Assembly: GCA_016081115.2 (NCBI GenBank)
Contig: CM071924.1
Coordinates: forward strand, 93,262,616-93,326,615
Length of the DNA: 64,000 nt
Source: Rehmannia glutinosa
Lineage: Eukaryota > Streptophyta > Magnoliopsida > Lamiales > Orobanchaceae
Direction: 5' to 3'
Both the position numbers and the translations under genes were made by a program. Within the stretch, counting starts at the first letter, position 1. Each line of letters starts with the position of its first letter. The notes under the pieces are model-generated. The model had not been told where the DNA came from, ran no database searches, and worked only from the letters and a program-made list of their open reading frames with translations. This document shows, in pieces, positions 34,351 to 45,476 of the stretch.

Positions 34351-36017
34351 CACCAGGGAATCAAGAGGAGGTGACATCCACCACCTTGCGCGATCCGTAA
34401 GTTAACAAAACAGGCGTCAAGCTAAAGACGTTAAATATAGCGCTTGTTAGGAGGCAACCCAACGGTTTTTCGTGTGACTTTCCTTTTTGTGTGTGTTTAG
34501 TTTCATAGTTGTGTGATTTGAGTGATTTGATTTGTGTATTTCTTTTTATGAGTGTGATTTGTGTGTTTTTGTTTCATTTTTTGTGTGTTTTTATTCAGGT
34601 ATATCCCCACTTTTTGTTATTGAAATTCTATTTTTCCCCTTAGGACACTATAATTTCATTCAAGTTTGGGGGGAGAGATAGTATTTTAATATATGAAAAG
34701 TGTGGATACAAAAAAAAAAAAAAAGGTTCATGCATTTTGTGTTTTCATATAGTTGCATTAGAGCATTCTAGGTTGCATTTGCATTAGAGCACGTTTATAG
34801 CTTTAGCATGTTTATTGTTTTTCGTAGTAGTTAGAGAGTGAGTTGACCGGGCATGTTGCAACTTGCTATTTGTGTGTGTTGATTGAAAATTCATATTGTT
34901 GGGATTGGATGTTGGTAATGAGTTGATTGAGCCTTGAATAGATGACATTGAGCATGTTGATATGGAAAACTTGGTTTGATGCTTTGAATTACATAATTGC
35001 AAGCCTGTGAGCTTTTGAGCCTTTTTTGCTTGTATCTTGCACGATCTTGTTGTGATTTGAGTGTATCATCATGTTGTTAGAATTCTAGAACTTGCTTGGG
35101 TATCTCTGTCAAGGCCACATGTTGTATGCGAATTGTGAATGTGATTAAAGGCCATCTTTGCTAGCCTTTCAAGCCTTTTACCTACCTAAAGATGTTGAAA
35201 TTCCTAGTTAGCCAAGTTGAGCCTATAGCCTATTTCTTTGATAACCACAAAATTTAACCCTTGATCTTAATATATCCATCACCTTAAACTCGAATGTATA
35301 GCGTTGAGTAAAGGAATGAATGAGGATGAATGGGTGGGAATTGAAAAGTAGGATAAGTGGGCATACTTGGTTAAATGGGACATAAAGAGGAAGGAAAGGA
35401 GTTGAATAAAAAGTGTTGAAAAAAAAAATTTGATTGAAAAGTTGATAAACCTTGGAGGGCGAAGGATTGTGAATGGAGGTGTTTCTCAAAAGAAAGAAAG
35501 GAAATGGAGATAAATGAAGTCGATAAAAATGAGGGATAATTGGAGTAACATATGGGATTGTAATGAAAATGATTGATATGCTCATCGGTCTATATACTCG
35601 AGTTTGAGTCACTTTATCCAAAATTTCCTACCCAAACCAAAGAGCTTTCATTACAACCAAATGAGAAAGTCCTTTTTGATTCACAAATTGCATACACTCT
35701 AGTGGCGGAGATATGAGACGAATTGCAAGCCTATGGTAATTTTGCAACATCGGGCGATTTGAGCGTAAACACGTCCTATATCCTCGAGAGATGAGAGTAT
35801 ACACTTAACTTTGAGAGTTGGAATTGAGCATTTCACTTTGTTTTACTTGAGGCGTGTTCTTTGATCGAGATATTTGAGGCTTGATTGGTATGTTGCTTGA
35901 CATTCATGATAAATAATATGAATTTCTTTTTGGATCCGTTGTGTGCGCTTTTATTCTTATCTCCTGTTGTGCTTTATCGTGTTTTCAAAAAAATTGTTGA
36001 TCGGGGACGGTCAACGG
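34351..36017 (+). other. Athila 3' non-coding region
   Basis: 1.7 kb without credible coding sequence between integrase and LTR2. It holds a purine-rich tract (agtttggggggagagatag, about 34663), a poly-A run near 34710 and T/G-rich simple stretches (34470-34600). Athila elements often have an envelope-like ORF here, but none is recognisable. Minus-strand frames at 34784 and 35223 have no features. Confidence 0.7.
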
Positions 36018-36034
36018 TTTAAGTTTGGGGATTT
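36018..36034 (+). other. Polypurine tract before Athila LTR2
   Basis: ttaagtttggggatttt lies directly before the TG of LTR2, the usual place for the plus-strand primer. Confidence 0.7.
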
Positions 36035-37548
36035 TGATAAGTGTGAATTTTACATGTGTTTCGATGTGTATTTCGAGCTATAATGATAAGTAAACATGCA
36101 TATACTCGCGTTAAATGTTACATATTCACTCCTTGTGGAAAAGTTATTACACTTTGCTTATTTTGTAGGAATTTCATGATATTTGAAGCTAATTGAATAA
36201 GAATATGAGGAACGCAAAGTAGAAACGCGGAGAATTGAGTGGATATACGAAACATGAAGCCTAAAAGAGTGAAAGTTGAGCGTTCACGGAAGAAAAGCGG
36301 GGGGCACACGGGTTAGGCGTGCCTCAAGCCACCACCCGTGCACCCCTGTATAAGGTTGATTGAAGGCTGCTGACATGGCGCACGGGTAGCCCATGCATGG
36401 GCGCACCACCCGTGCGCCCTGAGAGTCGAGGATATCTCACGGAGTGGCGCACGGGTAGGCCGTGCTCGAAGCACCACCCGTGCGCCCTACAGAGGTGGGG
36501 TATTCGGGGTGGCGCACGGGTAACCCCGTGCGTGGGCGCACCACCCGTGCGTCATACTGAATCCCATGTCTAACTGACATTAAGCCCTAAACATGATGGG
36601 GAGTATAAAAAGGCTTTTGGGGGCGCACACGGGAGGAATTCTGGCATTTTTGGGATCTACAACGAGAAGACAAGAGTCAACTCTTGGAAGGAGACATCAA
36701 GGAGATAATCGGGTTGCATCGGAGCTTGAAGAACGGAGATACATCGAGAGATTGTCGACGTTCCTAAGTTTTCTTGCTTCTCTTTTAGTTTCACTCTTTT
36801 AGTTTCATTTGTAATGACTTTGAACACTTTGTGTGTAAGTTGTTTAATCATGTGTAGCTAAACTCAAGTGATTTCCGGGTTTTGGAAGTAGATTAATGAA
36901 CTCTTGTTGAATGTTTTAATCTTAGTTGAAGTTATTGTCTTGAAGCCTATTTGAGTACTTTGTTCTTATTCTTGTTTTATCACTTGGCCAATGATTTAAC
37001 TTGTTTGATATATTGATTCATAATTCGAGAGATGAGTTTCAATATTAGATCTTGAGTACTTGACATGAATATTTGCATGAATCGAGAGGTTTGCGAATAT
37101 TGTGAGGACATTTGATCTTTGATGCTTTTGGGAGTTGTGTATCTATTGTTGAGTAGAGATGCTAGCATGGATATTTCAATCTACGTTTTATATACATCTC
37201 GAGGGGATAAAATAGCTTTGTGATCGTCTTATAGGAATATTGATAATAACCTTGGCTTTGATTTAATCGGACAACAAGAGAATTATTAATCGAAACCTTA
37301 ACTCGAAATCCATTTCATCATCTTGATACTTCTTTCATTTGTGTTATCTTATTTTCGTGTTTTAGTGATTTAAATTGTCTTAATCTCAAAACAACAACCA
37401 TCAAATATTGATCGTCTAAATAAAAGTAAAACTATCTTGGTTCAATACTTGCTTTATTGATTTATTAGTCTCCGTGGATACGACCTTGCTACCCTATTCG
37501 ATAACGAACACCGTACACTTGCGGTGAAGCTAAAAATATAGGCGAACA
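36035..37548 (+). mobile_element. Athila LTR2
   Basis: 1514 bp with the same ends, TATA region and four palindromes as LTR1. Differences from LTR1 are few substitutions and many 1-5 base indels concentrated in the GC-rich palindrome cluster. It is followed by a normal primer-binding site (37555). Confidence 0.92.
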
Positions 37549-37554
37549 AGTTTT

Positions 37555-37571
37555 TGGCGCCGTTGTCGGGA
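37555..37571 (+). other. Primer-binding site of Athila copy 2
   Basis: tggcgccgttgtcggg, close to the Athila consensus, six bases after LTR2. Confidence 0.8.
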
Positions 37572-37689
37572 CTAATACAATTTTTGGTGCTAATATTGCG
37601 ATAGATAGAATTATTCTTAATTTAGACATTTTTCTTTATTATTTATTTTGTTTTTTTTGTGTGACTTGAATTCCACATTATTTGACTTG

Positions 37690-39430
37690 TTTCTTCTAGT
37701 TTGGTCCGGTGTAGTGTATGAACACGCGCTCCAAGCGGGGGACTTAATACCGCTCATACCGGAAGTTGAGGCTTTGCGAGGAGAATCGGTGCTACCACTA
37801 GGCAGTGAAAGACAACACAATCCGATAATGGGAGATTTGAATGAGTTACCAATACCGCCAAACAATGGTGGAAACGAGTTCCGATCTGGGTTCAACAGAA
37901 GCCATTCGTGATTACTTTCGACCACAAACGAATCGTAATTACGGTGGTATTGCCCATATTCCCATCAATGCCAACAACTTCGAGCTCAAACCGCACTAAT
38001 CAATATGGTGCAACGAGAATCGATTTGGGGTTTTGCAAGAAGATCCTAACTCTCACCTTGCCCATTTTATCCAAATATGCAATACGATCAAGATGAACGG
38101 AGTCTCGAGATGACGCCATAAGATTGCGCCTATTCCCATTCTCTTTACGGGATAAGGCGAGAAATTGGTTGGGTACTTTGACGCAAGGAAGTGTGAGCAC
38201 TTGGGATGATTTGAGCCAAAAGTTTTTGTTTAAATTCTTTCCACCAAGCAAAACTTTGCGGCTCAAAAGTGAGATCACTCAATTCCGACAATTTGACTCG
38301 AGCCTTTGTACGAGGCTTGGGAAAGATTTAGGGATTTGTTAAGAAGATGTCCACAACACGGCTTTCAGGAGGATCACTTGATTATGTTTCTTTTACAATG
38401 GTCTAATGGGGCAAACGAGGGCCTTTGTTGATGCCGCGACGGAGGAGCTTTGTTGGCAAGGTTTCCATAAGATGCCTTAAATCTTCTTGAGAAATGGCCA
38501 TGAACGATTACCAATGGCCATCCGAAAGATCCAATGTACAACGAGTAGCGAAATCTCGAATCGGACCCTATCAAAACATTGTCGGCACAAGTAGCGGCTT
38601 TGACAACTCAATTGAATGTATTTACGAAGGGGCGAGGAAGCAGATACGAGCACGGGTAGTGAAGCTCTTCTATATCCGGTGGAAGAGATAAGTTATGTGA
38701 ATAACTAGAATTTGACAATTTAGGAATAATTCAAACCCAACGCACTACCATCCAGGATTGAGAAATCATGAAATTGTTTCCTATGCAAATACAAAGAATG
38801 TGTTACAACCTCCACCGGATTCAATGCTTCAAGTGGAGGCGGTAATGGGAAGGCAAATCGTCGTTGGAAGATGCACTCGTCTCTTTCATAAATCAATCGA
38901 ATGCTTTCATGAATGACACACGAGCCGCCTCGCTAAGCAAGACCTTCGGATGGATAAGTTGGAACAACAAGTGACAAGCTCAATAAAGAATCGGAGACTC
39001 AAATGGGTCAATTGGCTACAATTGTGGGTGGTCAACATCAAAAGGGTCAATTTCCAAGTAATACGGAAATGAATCCTAAGGAACAATGCAAGGTGATTCG
39101 TTTACGAGCGGTGCGAATATGAGGGGCCTAAAGAAAAATGCGGGAATCCGAAACTTTCGGATGAAGCATCTAGGCCAGAAGCAAGAGACTCCGTGATGAA
39201 GGATGATATTGAAGAAAATGGGAAAGAAGAGAAACAAAGAGGCGGAACAAACAGGGGCTGAAAAGCTAAAATCATCATCTAGCTCGAATTTATCTAAGTT
39301 GCCTATATCTCTCCCCTTTCCTCAAAGATTTCAAAAGAAAAAGCTTGATGATCAATTTGCCAAATTCCTTGATATATTTAAGAAATTGCACATTAACATT
39401 CCTTTTATGACGCATTAGAACAGATCGAAC
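37690..39430 (+). pseudogene. Athila gag, copy 2
   Basis: Parallel to copy 1 with different frame breaks. Segments GSVSTWDDLSQKFLFKFFPP (about 38190), LKSEITQFRQFDS (about 38265) and KFLDIFKKLHINIPF (about 39360) are readable. Several breaks are single-base differences from copy 1. Confidence 0.85.
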
Positions 39431-39950
39431 TATGCGAAATTTCTTAAAGATGTTATGTCAAAAAAGCGGAAGATGACAAGCTATGAAACGGTGAATTTGA
39501 CGGAAGAGTGTAGTGCAATTATCCAAAGGAAGCTACCACAAAAACTGAAAGATCCGGGGAGTTTCACTATCCCTTGTGCTATTGGTGGTAATTTCTTTAA
39601 TAAAGCGTTATGTGATTTGGGGGCAAGTATTAATTTGATGCCTTTGTCCATTTTCAGGAAACTTGGATTAGGCGACGTGAAACCTACTACGGTGACATTG
39701 CAACTTGCAGACCGATCACTTACATATCCAAGGGGAATTATTGAAGACGTACTGGTAAAAGTTGATAAATTTATATTCCCCGTGCATTTCTTGGTTTTGG
39801 ATATGGACGAAGATCGAGCGTTCCACCGATACTTGGACGCCCTTTCTTAGCAAAACGGGTAAAGCCTTAATAGATGTGCAAAAGGGGAGCTCACATTACG
39901 TGTTAATGATGAGCATGTTTTATTTTCTATATATAAGGCAATGAAATTTC
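39431..39950 (+). pseudogene. Athila protease region, copy 2
   Basis: The frame 39455-39850 holds the aspartic protease active-site segment ALCDLGASINLMPLSIF (about 39605), intact here, followed by ADRSLTYPRGIIEDVLVKV and FLVLDMDEDR. It ends by frameshift near 39830. A continuation (39941-40230) matches the acidic stretch of copy 1. Confidence 0.85.
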
Positions 39951-40205
39951 ATGATTCGGTAGAGAATTGTAATTTTTTGGATATAGTTAGTTCATGCATT
40001 GAGGATTATGTTGATCATACATTTTCTACAGATGATTTGGAATTTGGTCTAGCCCACTCGTGCTCAATGTCGAGTGTTGTACTTGATTTTGATAACCAAG
40101 ATTTGTATGACTATGTTTGTGCCTTAGATCATATGCGGGAATTACCTAATAAGCGCAAAAGGCGAGAACGCAAAGCCAGAAATAAGGGAGCCAAACTTAC
40201 AGGAA

Positions 40206-40242
40206 CGCACCACCCATGCGTCCACGCACGGGTTGCCCGTGC
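40206..40242. repeat. GC-rich palindrome at the truncation point of Athila copy 2
   Basis: Includes gcacgggttgcccgtgc, a perfect 7-bp stem with a 3-nt loop, ending exactly where similarity to copy 1 (31410) stops. Confidence 0.8.
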
Positions 40243-41139
40243 ACCGAGGCATGCGAGACATGTTTTTATGATATATTTTAGGATGCAGTGGGTGTTACTC
40301 CTCGGAGGATCATAGGGGTTGACAGGGGGTGTGCCTCTGATGGTTACGAGGGGGCGGACCACTTGACTGTATCCTTATTGACACGTCAGGGGGAAGACTC
40401 CTGGGGGGTCATTGGGGAAGATAGGGGTGGACCTCAGGTGGTCCCGAGAGATAGCCCTAGGCGGTGTCAATATAATTATGGCCTTGTGATTATTGATATT
40501 GTGTTGAGCTCTTTCCAGTGCATAGCAGGTGGGTCAAGGGCCCTATGTAAAGAAATTATTATAAATAATATATTTCAATGCATTATATGCACTTCTGGTA
40601 AAATATCTTAGAATGCACTTGCATTTGTATTACATTGTTCATTAAGCATGCATGTTTTTCGTTTACTGGGCATTAGCTCACGTAATTCATGAATTGTAGG
40701 TGAGTCTGGTGACGTTGTTGGATTTCATAGGCTTACTGGACAGGCTGCTGGAGCTACTACAGGTTATTGAGGACAGTGTACATGGATGACGACCTGTTGG
40801 GCTATGTTGAAGGGTCACCTTTCTTTTTGGTCTTGTATTATATTTTGGTTTAGGGTTGTACCCTCTTTTGAAAACTCTGATGTAAATATGTACATGTAAA
40901 TAGCTAGGTGATGTGGGTTATGAGTTTGGTCATATGGATGTCTGTTGTATTTAATAACATGGTTTGTTACCTTTTCTGTTTGTGGATATGGGTTGTCATT
41001 TTCTTACAAGTAAATTGATCTTGCTTGTTCGTTGTTAAAATGTTACAGGAAAAAAAATGTGCACAGGTAAATAGCGTACGTTGTCAATTTTCACTTTTTA
41101 TACTGCTTAGTAATGTAGTAATAAGGGGTGGGCGTGACA
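40243..41139 (+). mobile_element. Right segment of the outer gypsy-type LTR
   Basis: 897 bp that does not match Athila. It ends ggggtgggcgtgaca, a common end for Tekay-type LTRs, followed by catag (41140-41144), the partner of tatag at 11193-11197. Beyond it the 44-bp minisatellite resumes in register. It holds no coding frame of note. Confidence 0.7.
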
Positions 41140-41140
41140 C

Positions 41141-41181
41141 ATAGCCTGATTTTATTGTATAGTTAGACATAGTTTACTGTA
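41141..41181 (+). repeat. Second half of the split 44-bp minisatellite unit
   Basis: atagcctgattttattgtat and agttagacatagtttactgt continue the unit that breaks at 11197, with one change (t to c). Confidence 0.88.
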
Positions 41182-42060
41182 CAACAATTTAGTTAATTGA
41201 TTTGTGTCTATTAGTTGTTGATTTTGTTTAATTATTCTTATTTGGTATACCGTAATTATTGGTCTGCCCAAAATAATCTTTTTAACTGATTCCTTAATTC
41301 ACGGTCCCCCAATGTTTATGTTTGACAATTTTAATATGTAGTACATATATGTTAACATATATATATATATATATATATAAACAAGATAGTATTCCAAATA
41401 TAGCAAAATCCCGCCAAAATGCTGTTACCAAATCTGGTAAGTCGTGTTAGGTATAAAATGATGATTTTGCATCAATCATGAAAACAATTTGTTCTTTTGT
41501 ATATTAATTGAGACAAGTGCATCGAGCCATGTGCAGTGAATATTTGTCTTAACAATGAATCTGATTCAGATTTTATTTTAAATATCAAATGCTTCGTTTT
41601 TCGTTGGACATCATTTATTATAACTCGATATTGGTGCATGAGAAAAAGATCCAGTTAATTATGCCAGCTGTTGACTTGGCAACCAAAAAACACAATTCAA
41701 ATTTTTAAAAAGTTATGATGAACATAGTTCTTTAATAAATACAACTTAAATTGGAACGCACTACGATAAAGTTAGTTCTACATATTAAATTCAATTAACA
41801 GTTTAAATTGAAAAAACACAATAACCGAGTATAAGAACCTTGGGCATTGCTTTCCAAAAGAAAAAAAAGCATCGGGGGCAGATAAATCAATTACAATAAT
41901 CTTTTTTTATTTCAGACTTAGACAGTTTCGTACAAATAAATAGGCATCAAATGCATTCACAGACACCAAACACACCATAAGTTGATTTTAATTTTAAAGC
42001 ATAATAATTGTATCATTTGTTTGGCACCCAACGAAGATGTACTGTGCGCTTAGAGGCAAA
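41182..42060. other. AT-rich stretch, no gene recognised
   Basis: Contains (AT)n at 41357-41380 and no credible open frame. Probably the interior of the transposon that begins at 10007. Confidence 0.5.
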
Positions 42061-42760
42061 CTGGTTCGCGTATACACTGTACCTGCACAAGGAGACAACT
42101 TAAATTTTTTTAGTTTGGAGCGCACATTCATGATATTGAGGTACATTTACTCTTATCTTTAATTTAAGTAGTTGTTTTACAGTTCTTTTTTTCTTTTTTC
42201 TTTGGTTCTGTTTTGCGCAATATAACTTAAGGTTTATAAGGTTGTATTTTTCAGTTTTGTTAACAGTAATACATAATTATGTTATCTTCAGCTCCATAAT
42301 GTATGATTAGTATTCTCAGGGTATACAATGAGCATGCAAATGAAGATGAAAAGACGTTTTCTAGTCCGGATTGCATATTCATGATATTGAGGTACATTTA
42401 CACTTATCTTTCAGTAGTTGTTTTACAGTTCTTTTTTTCTTTTTTATTTGGTTATGTTTTCTGCAGTGTAACTTAAGGTTTGTAAGGTTGTGTTTTTTTA
42501 AGTTTTGTTAACAGTAGTATGTAATTATGTTACCTTCAGCTCCAATGTTTCTTCAGTCCACAATGTATGATTAATATTTTCAGTGTATGCAGTGAACCTG
42601 CAAATGAAGATAACAGTGAAGTTTTTTTTAGCTTTGAGTGCATATTTCATGACATTAAGGTATATTTACACATCCCTATCAGTTCTGTTGTAAGTTCATT
42701 TTTTTTTTCTGTTTAGAGAAATATAAGATAAGATAAGGTTTATAAAGTTTTCTTTTTTTA
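42061..42760 (+). repeat. Triplicated exon-intron unit of ~260 bp
   Basis: Three related units. Each has a possible 24-25-codon exon ending at a donor (ag|gtacatttac or ag|gtatatttac) at about 42140, 42391 and 42660, followed by similar T-rich intron sequence and an acceptor (ttctcag, ttttcag). The peptides start VYTVPAQGDN, VYNEHANEDE and VCSEPANEDN and end with CIF- or TFM-like residues. No family is recognised. It may be part of a transposon gene. Confidence 0.55.
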
Positions 42761-43295
42761 TGTTCTGATTTAAGCTCCAATGTTTTAGTCCATAATCTAT
42801 AGTTATTATTTGGTTATTGAACATAGTTGTACTTTCATTGTTGTTTTGGTAGACACGTTTTTCTTTAATCTGTTTTTTCGAATGTTTTGTAATTCTATTT
42901 TTAGGCCCTTTTTGCTTCAGTATAAGTTTTTTTTGTCTATTTTTTAATTTGTATACTTTTGTGAAAAAAAATAAGTTCTGTTAATAATAGTGTATATTTA
43001 CTATTTAGCAGTAATTCCCAGAATACAAATATAAAATATTACAAAAATATTTCCATAAAATCGCATTATACGGGATATATAATAAATTATCTACAATATC
43101 CATAGATTCATAATGCTGATAAATATTATGAGGAATCACTAAGTTGAGAAATATGCCAATACTAAAACACATTAAATTTCAAATTTACTGTAATGTATAT
43201 TCTAATCCTATATATATTCCTAAAGGCAAATTATTCTATGAACATAAATGAATATTTTAACAAAGGTAAAAATACCCAAAAAGGAAATGTAAGAG
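42761..43295. other. AT-rich stretch, nothing recognised
   Basis: No open frame, repeat or terminal structure seen before the MULE. Confidence 0.6.
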
Positions 43296-43320
43296 AATGA
43301 AAGAAAGTCTTTTTTTTTTG

Positions 43321-43603
43321 AGAAAATATTTTTTTTAGTCCTGTAACTTGGACTACTTGGATATTTGGTCCTTTAAGTAGTCACATTAAATTTTTGGTCC
43401 ACTATGTTTCGAAAATTCAGACATTAAGTCCGATTTCCACCGAAAGCACCTAAATTTGCCTGAAAGTGCTGAGTTGGCATTTCCCGGTGATGACGTGGCA
43501 ACCAATTTGGGGATTTTGTATTTGGGCGGGAAAATAGATTATGTGGAAATTTTCTCAAAAAAAATAAAAATCTTAATGCCATGTCAGCATCAATTGGGAG
43601 GGG
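43321..43603 (+). repeat. Left TIR of the MULE
   Basis: Starts near gaaaatattttttttagtcc and matches the reverse complement of 46558-46839. MULE TIRs commonly act as promoters for the element gene. Confidence 0.88.
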
Positions 43604-43931
43604 AAAACTAAGTCATGTGCATCGAACATGACCCTTAATCTAACTTATTCATCTAAGAAAATCGTGCATAAACAAAACAACAAAAAATCACAGCCCCAAA
43701 ACCCTAATCGTAGATAAACCCTAATCACAGCCCCAAATATCACAGCCCCTAAAACTTTTCATTGCACTGAAGATGAAGATTTGTAGCCTTCTAGAATTCG
43801 ATGACCCTCCTCCAGAATATGGTATATTCTTTTTCTATTTTTTCCCTTTCTTTGTTTGCATTTGTATTGTTAATTTAGTGGTGTTTCTTTTTTGATGTTT
43901 TACTGTTAGATTCCTTTTGGAAGGTGTTAAG

Positions 43932-44489
43932 TAGGGATGTCAACGGGGCGGGGCGGGAACGGGGGAGCAATCCCCATCCCCGTCCCTGCGGTCGCGGGGA
44001 ATCCCCATCCCCGTCCCCGCGAGACAAACAGGGAAAAAACTTTCCCCATCCCCGTCCCCGCGGGGAACCCCGCCCCACATTTTATTATTATTTTTTTTTT
44101 GCAAAAAACTGATTTTTTTTAAAAAAAAAAGATTTTTTAATATTTAAAATATATATAAATTATATAAAAAACTAAAAAAACACTTATTCTACAGAAAAAA
44201 TAAAAAAAAAAATTAAAGATTTTTTGATTTAAATATTTAATGTAGATATATTTATAATATATTATATATTTTTAAAATATTATATTATATACTTAATATT
44301 CGGTTCATGGAACGGAAGCGAGATCCCGCGGGGCGGGGACTATGATCACCGCCCCCGCCCCGTCCCCGCCAACGGGGAGAAAAAAATCCCCGTCCCCGTC
44401 CCCACGGGGGAAATTTTCGGAGATTCCCCGCCCCGTTCGGGGCGGTTCCCTGCGGGGAACGGGGAATCCCCACCCCACTGCCATCTCTA
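43932..44489. mobile_element. GC-rich-ended hAT MITE in the MULE intron
   Basis: Ends tagggatgtcaacggggcgg and, inverted, tagagatggcagtggggtgg. Flanked by gtgttaag (43924-43931) and gtgttagg (44490-44497), an 8-bp duplication with one mismatch. Ends are rich in ccccgtcccc; the core is AT-rich. Open frames over it on both strands are low-complexity artefacts. Confidence 0.85.
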
Positions 44490-45240
44490 GTGTTAGGTGT
44501 AGCAAACAAAAGTTTTAACTTTTTGTTAAATTCTTTCTTATTTTATTTGTTGTGGGGGACCATATATGTTGGTGGGTCTTGTGTTCCCCAAATACAAATG
44601 TTAGTATATTTTTTAAAATGAAAATTGTGTTGTTATTTTAACCTTATCATGTCCCTCATTTGACAGACTTTTTGTCTTAATTAATAACAAATATTTTTGT
44701 TGTTTCTCCATTAGTGTTTTTAATTACATTCTTTATTTTATTGCAGATCCAAAAAGCAGATTGTTCACTCTCTGTCTTAACTTTGGGGGTAAGTTTACTC
44801 TTGGCCCTCAGTCTACTTATGTGCGCGGAGAATCATATAAATTCGATTGTGTTGAACTTGATAGTTTGCTATTCGAGTCTTTAGAGAAACTTGCTATACA
44901 TGAGGGTGTTTTGGGACCAATGAGGTTTTATAGTGAACTTGAGCCTGGTTATCTTCTCGTTAATAATACCACTGATTTGCACAAAGTGATTGAGGAAAAA
45001 TTGACAAAAGTCAGGGAAGTGAACATATTTATTGAAGAGTTAAGTAATGAAGTGTTTAATGATGGGAATGTGGGTGGACAATATGGATTTAGTGCACATA
45101 TTGATGAAGAAAATGAACATGGTGGAGAAGAGGGGGAAGGGGTTATTACACAGGAACCTGGAAAAGTTGGGGAAGGTAACAATGGGGCCAGTTTGATTAA
45201 TGAAGAAGATGACTTTAGTGATAGTGATTATAATGCAGAG

Positions 45241-45476
45241 TTCTGGAAGGCACATGAGTCCGAACGCTTTCTTGCTTTCAATGTGTCCCTCGGTTAGTGC
45301 GATTCTTTGGCCTTTCGCTTCTCACCTTGAGTTGGCGAGGCGAGAGTCGGGTGCAAGCCGGGGGATGTGGCTAGTCTTTGACTAAGGTTGATTGCGTTTC
45401 TGCGGTTCTTGATTGAGTCTTTGTCTTGCGATTGCGGGAGACCCCTAGTTCTGGAAGGCACATGAGTCCGAACGCT
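45241..45476 (+). repeat. 30-bp direct repeat flanking a 178-bp insert in the transposase exon
   Basis: ttctggaaggcacatgagtc and following bases occur at 45241-45268 and again at 45449-45476, with the two bases before also shared. The sequence between is GC-richer, unlike the rest of the exon, and creates the stop at 45295. Confidence 0.8.

Larger units (their letters stand above)
27196..40242 (+). mobile_element. Athila-lineage Ty3/gypsy array: LTR-internal-LTR-partial internal
   Basis: A full Athila element (LTR1 27196-28708, internal 28709-36034, LTR2 36035-37548) is followed by a second internal region (37549-40242) in the same orientation. The second copy matches 28709-31410 closely and stops after the protease region. 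There is no third LTR. The arrangement fits unequal recombination between tandem copies, or one copy sharing an LTR with a truncated neighbour. All frames are interrupted. Confidence 0.9.

Noticed and set aside
34640..34690. Purine-rich tract agtttggggggagaga as a 3' polypurine tract marking an LTR
   Set aside because: No LTR start follows; the true LTR2 begins at 36035 after another tract. It may be an internal secondary tract.
35223..35621. 132-codon minus frame in the Athila 3' region
   Set aside because: Antisense, low-complexity (Phe/Pro/Ser) and without recognisable domain; an antisense gene is not known at this place in Athila.
41357..41380. (AT)n as right border of the 10007 element
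   Set aside because: The expected inverted end (ggtctcatttgatcc) is not next to it.
43875..44509. Gly/Arg/Pro-rich frames on both strands
   Set aside because: They come from ccccgtcccc-rich MITE ends.
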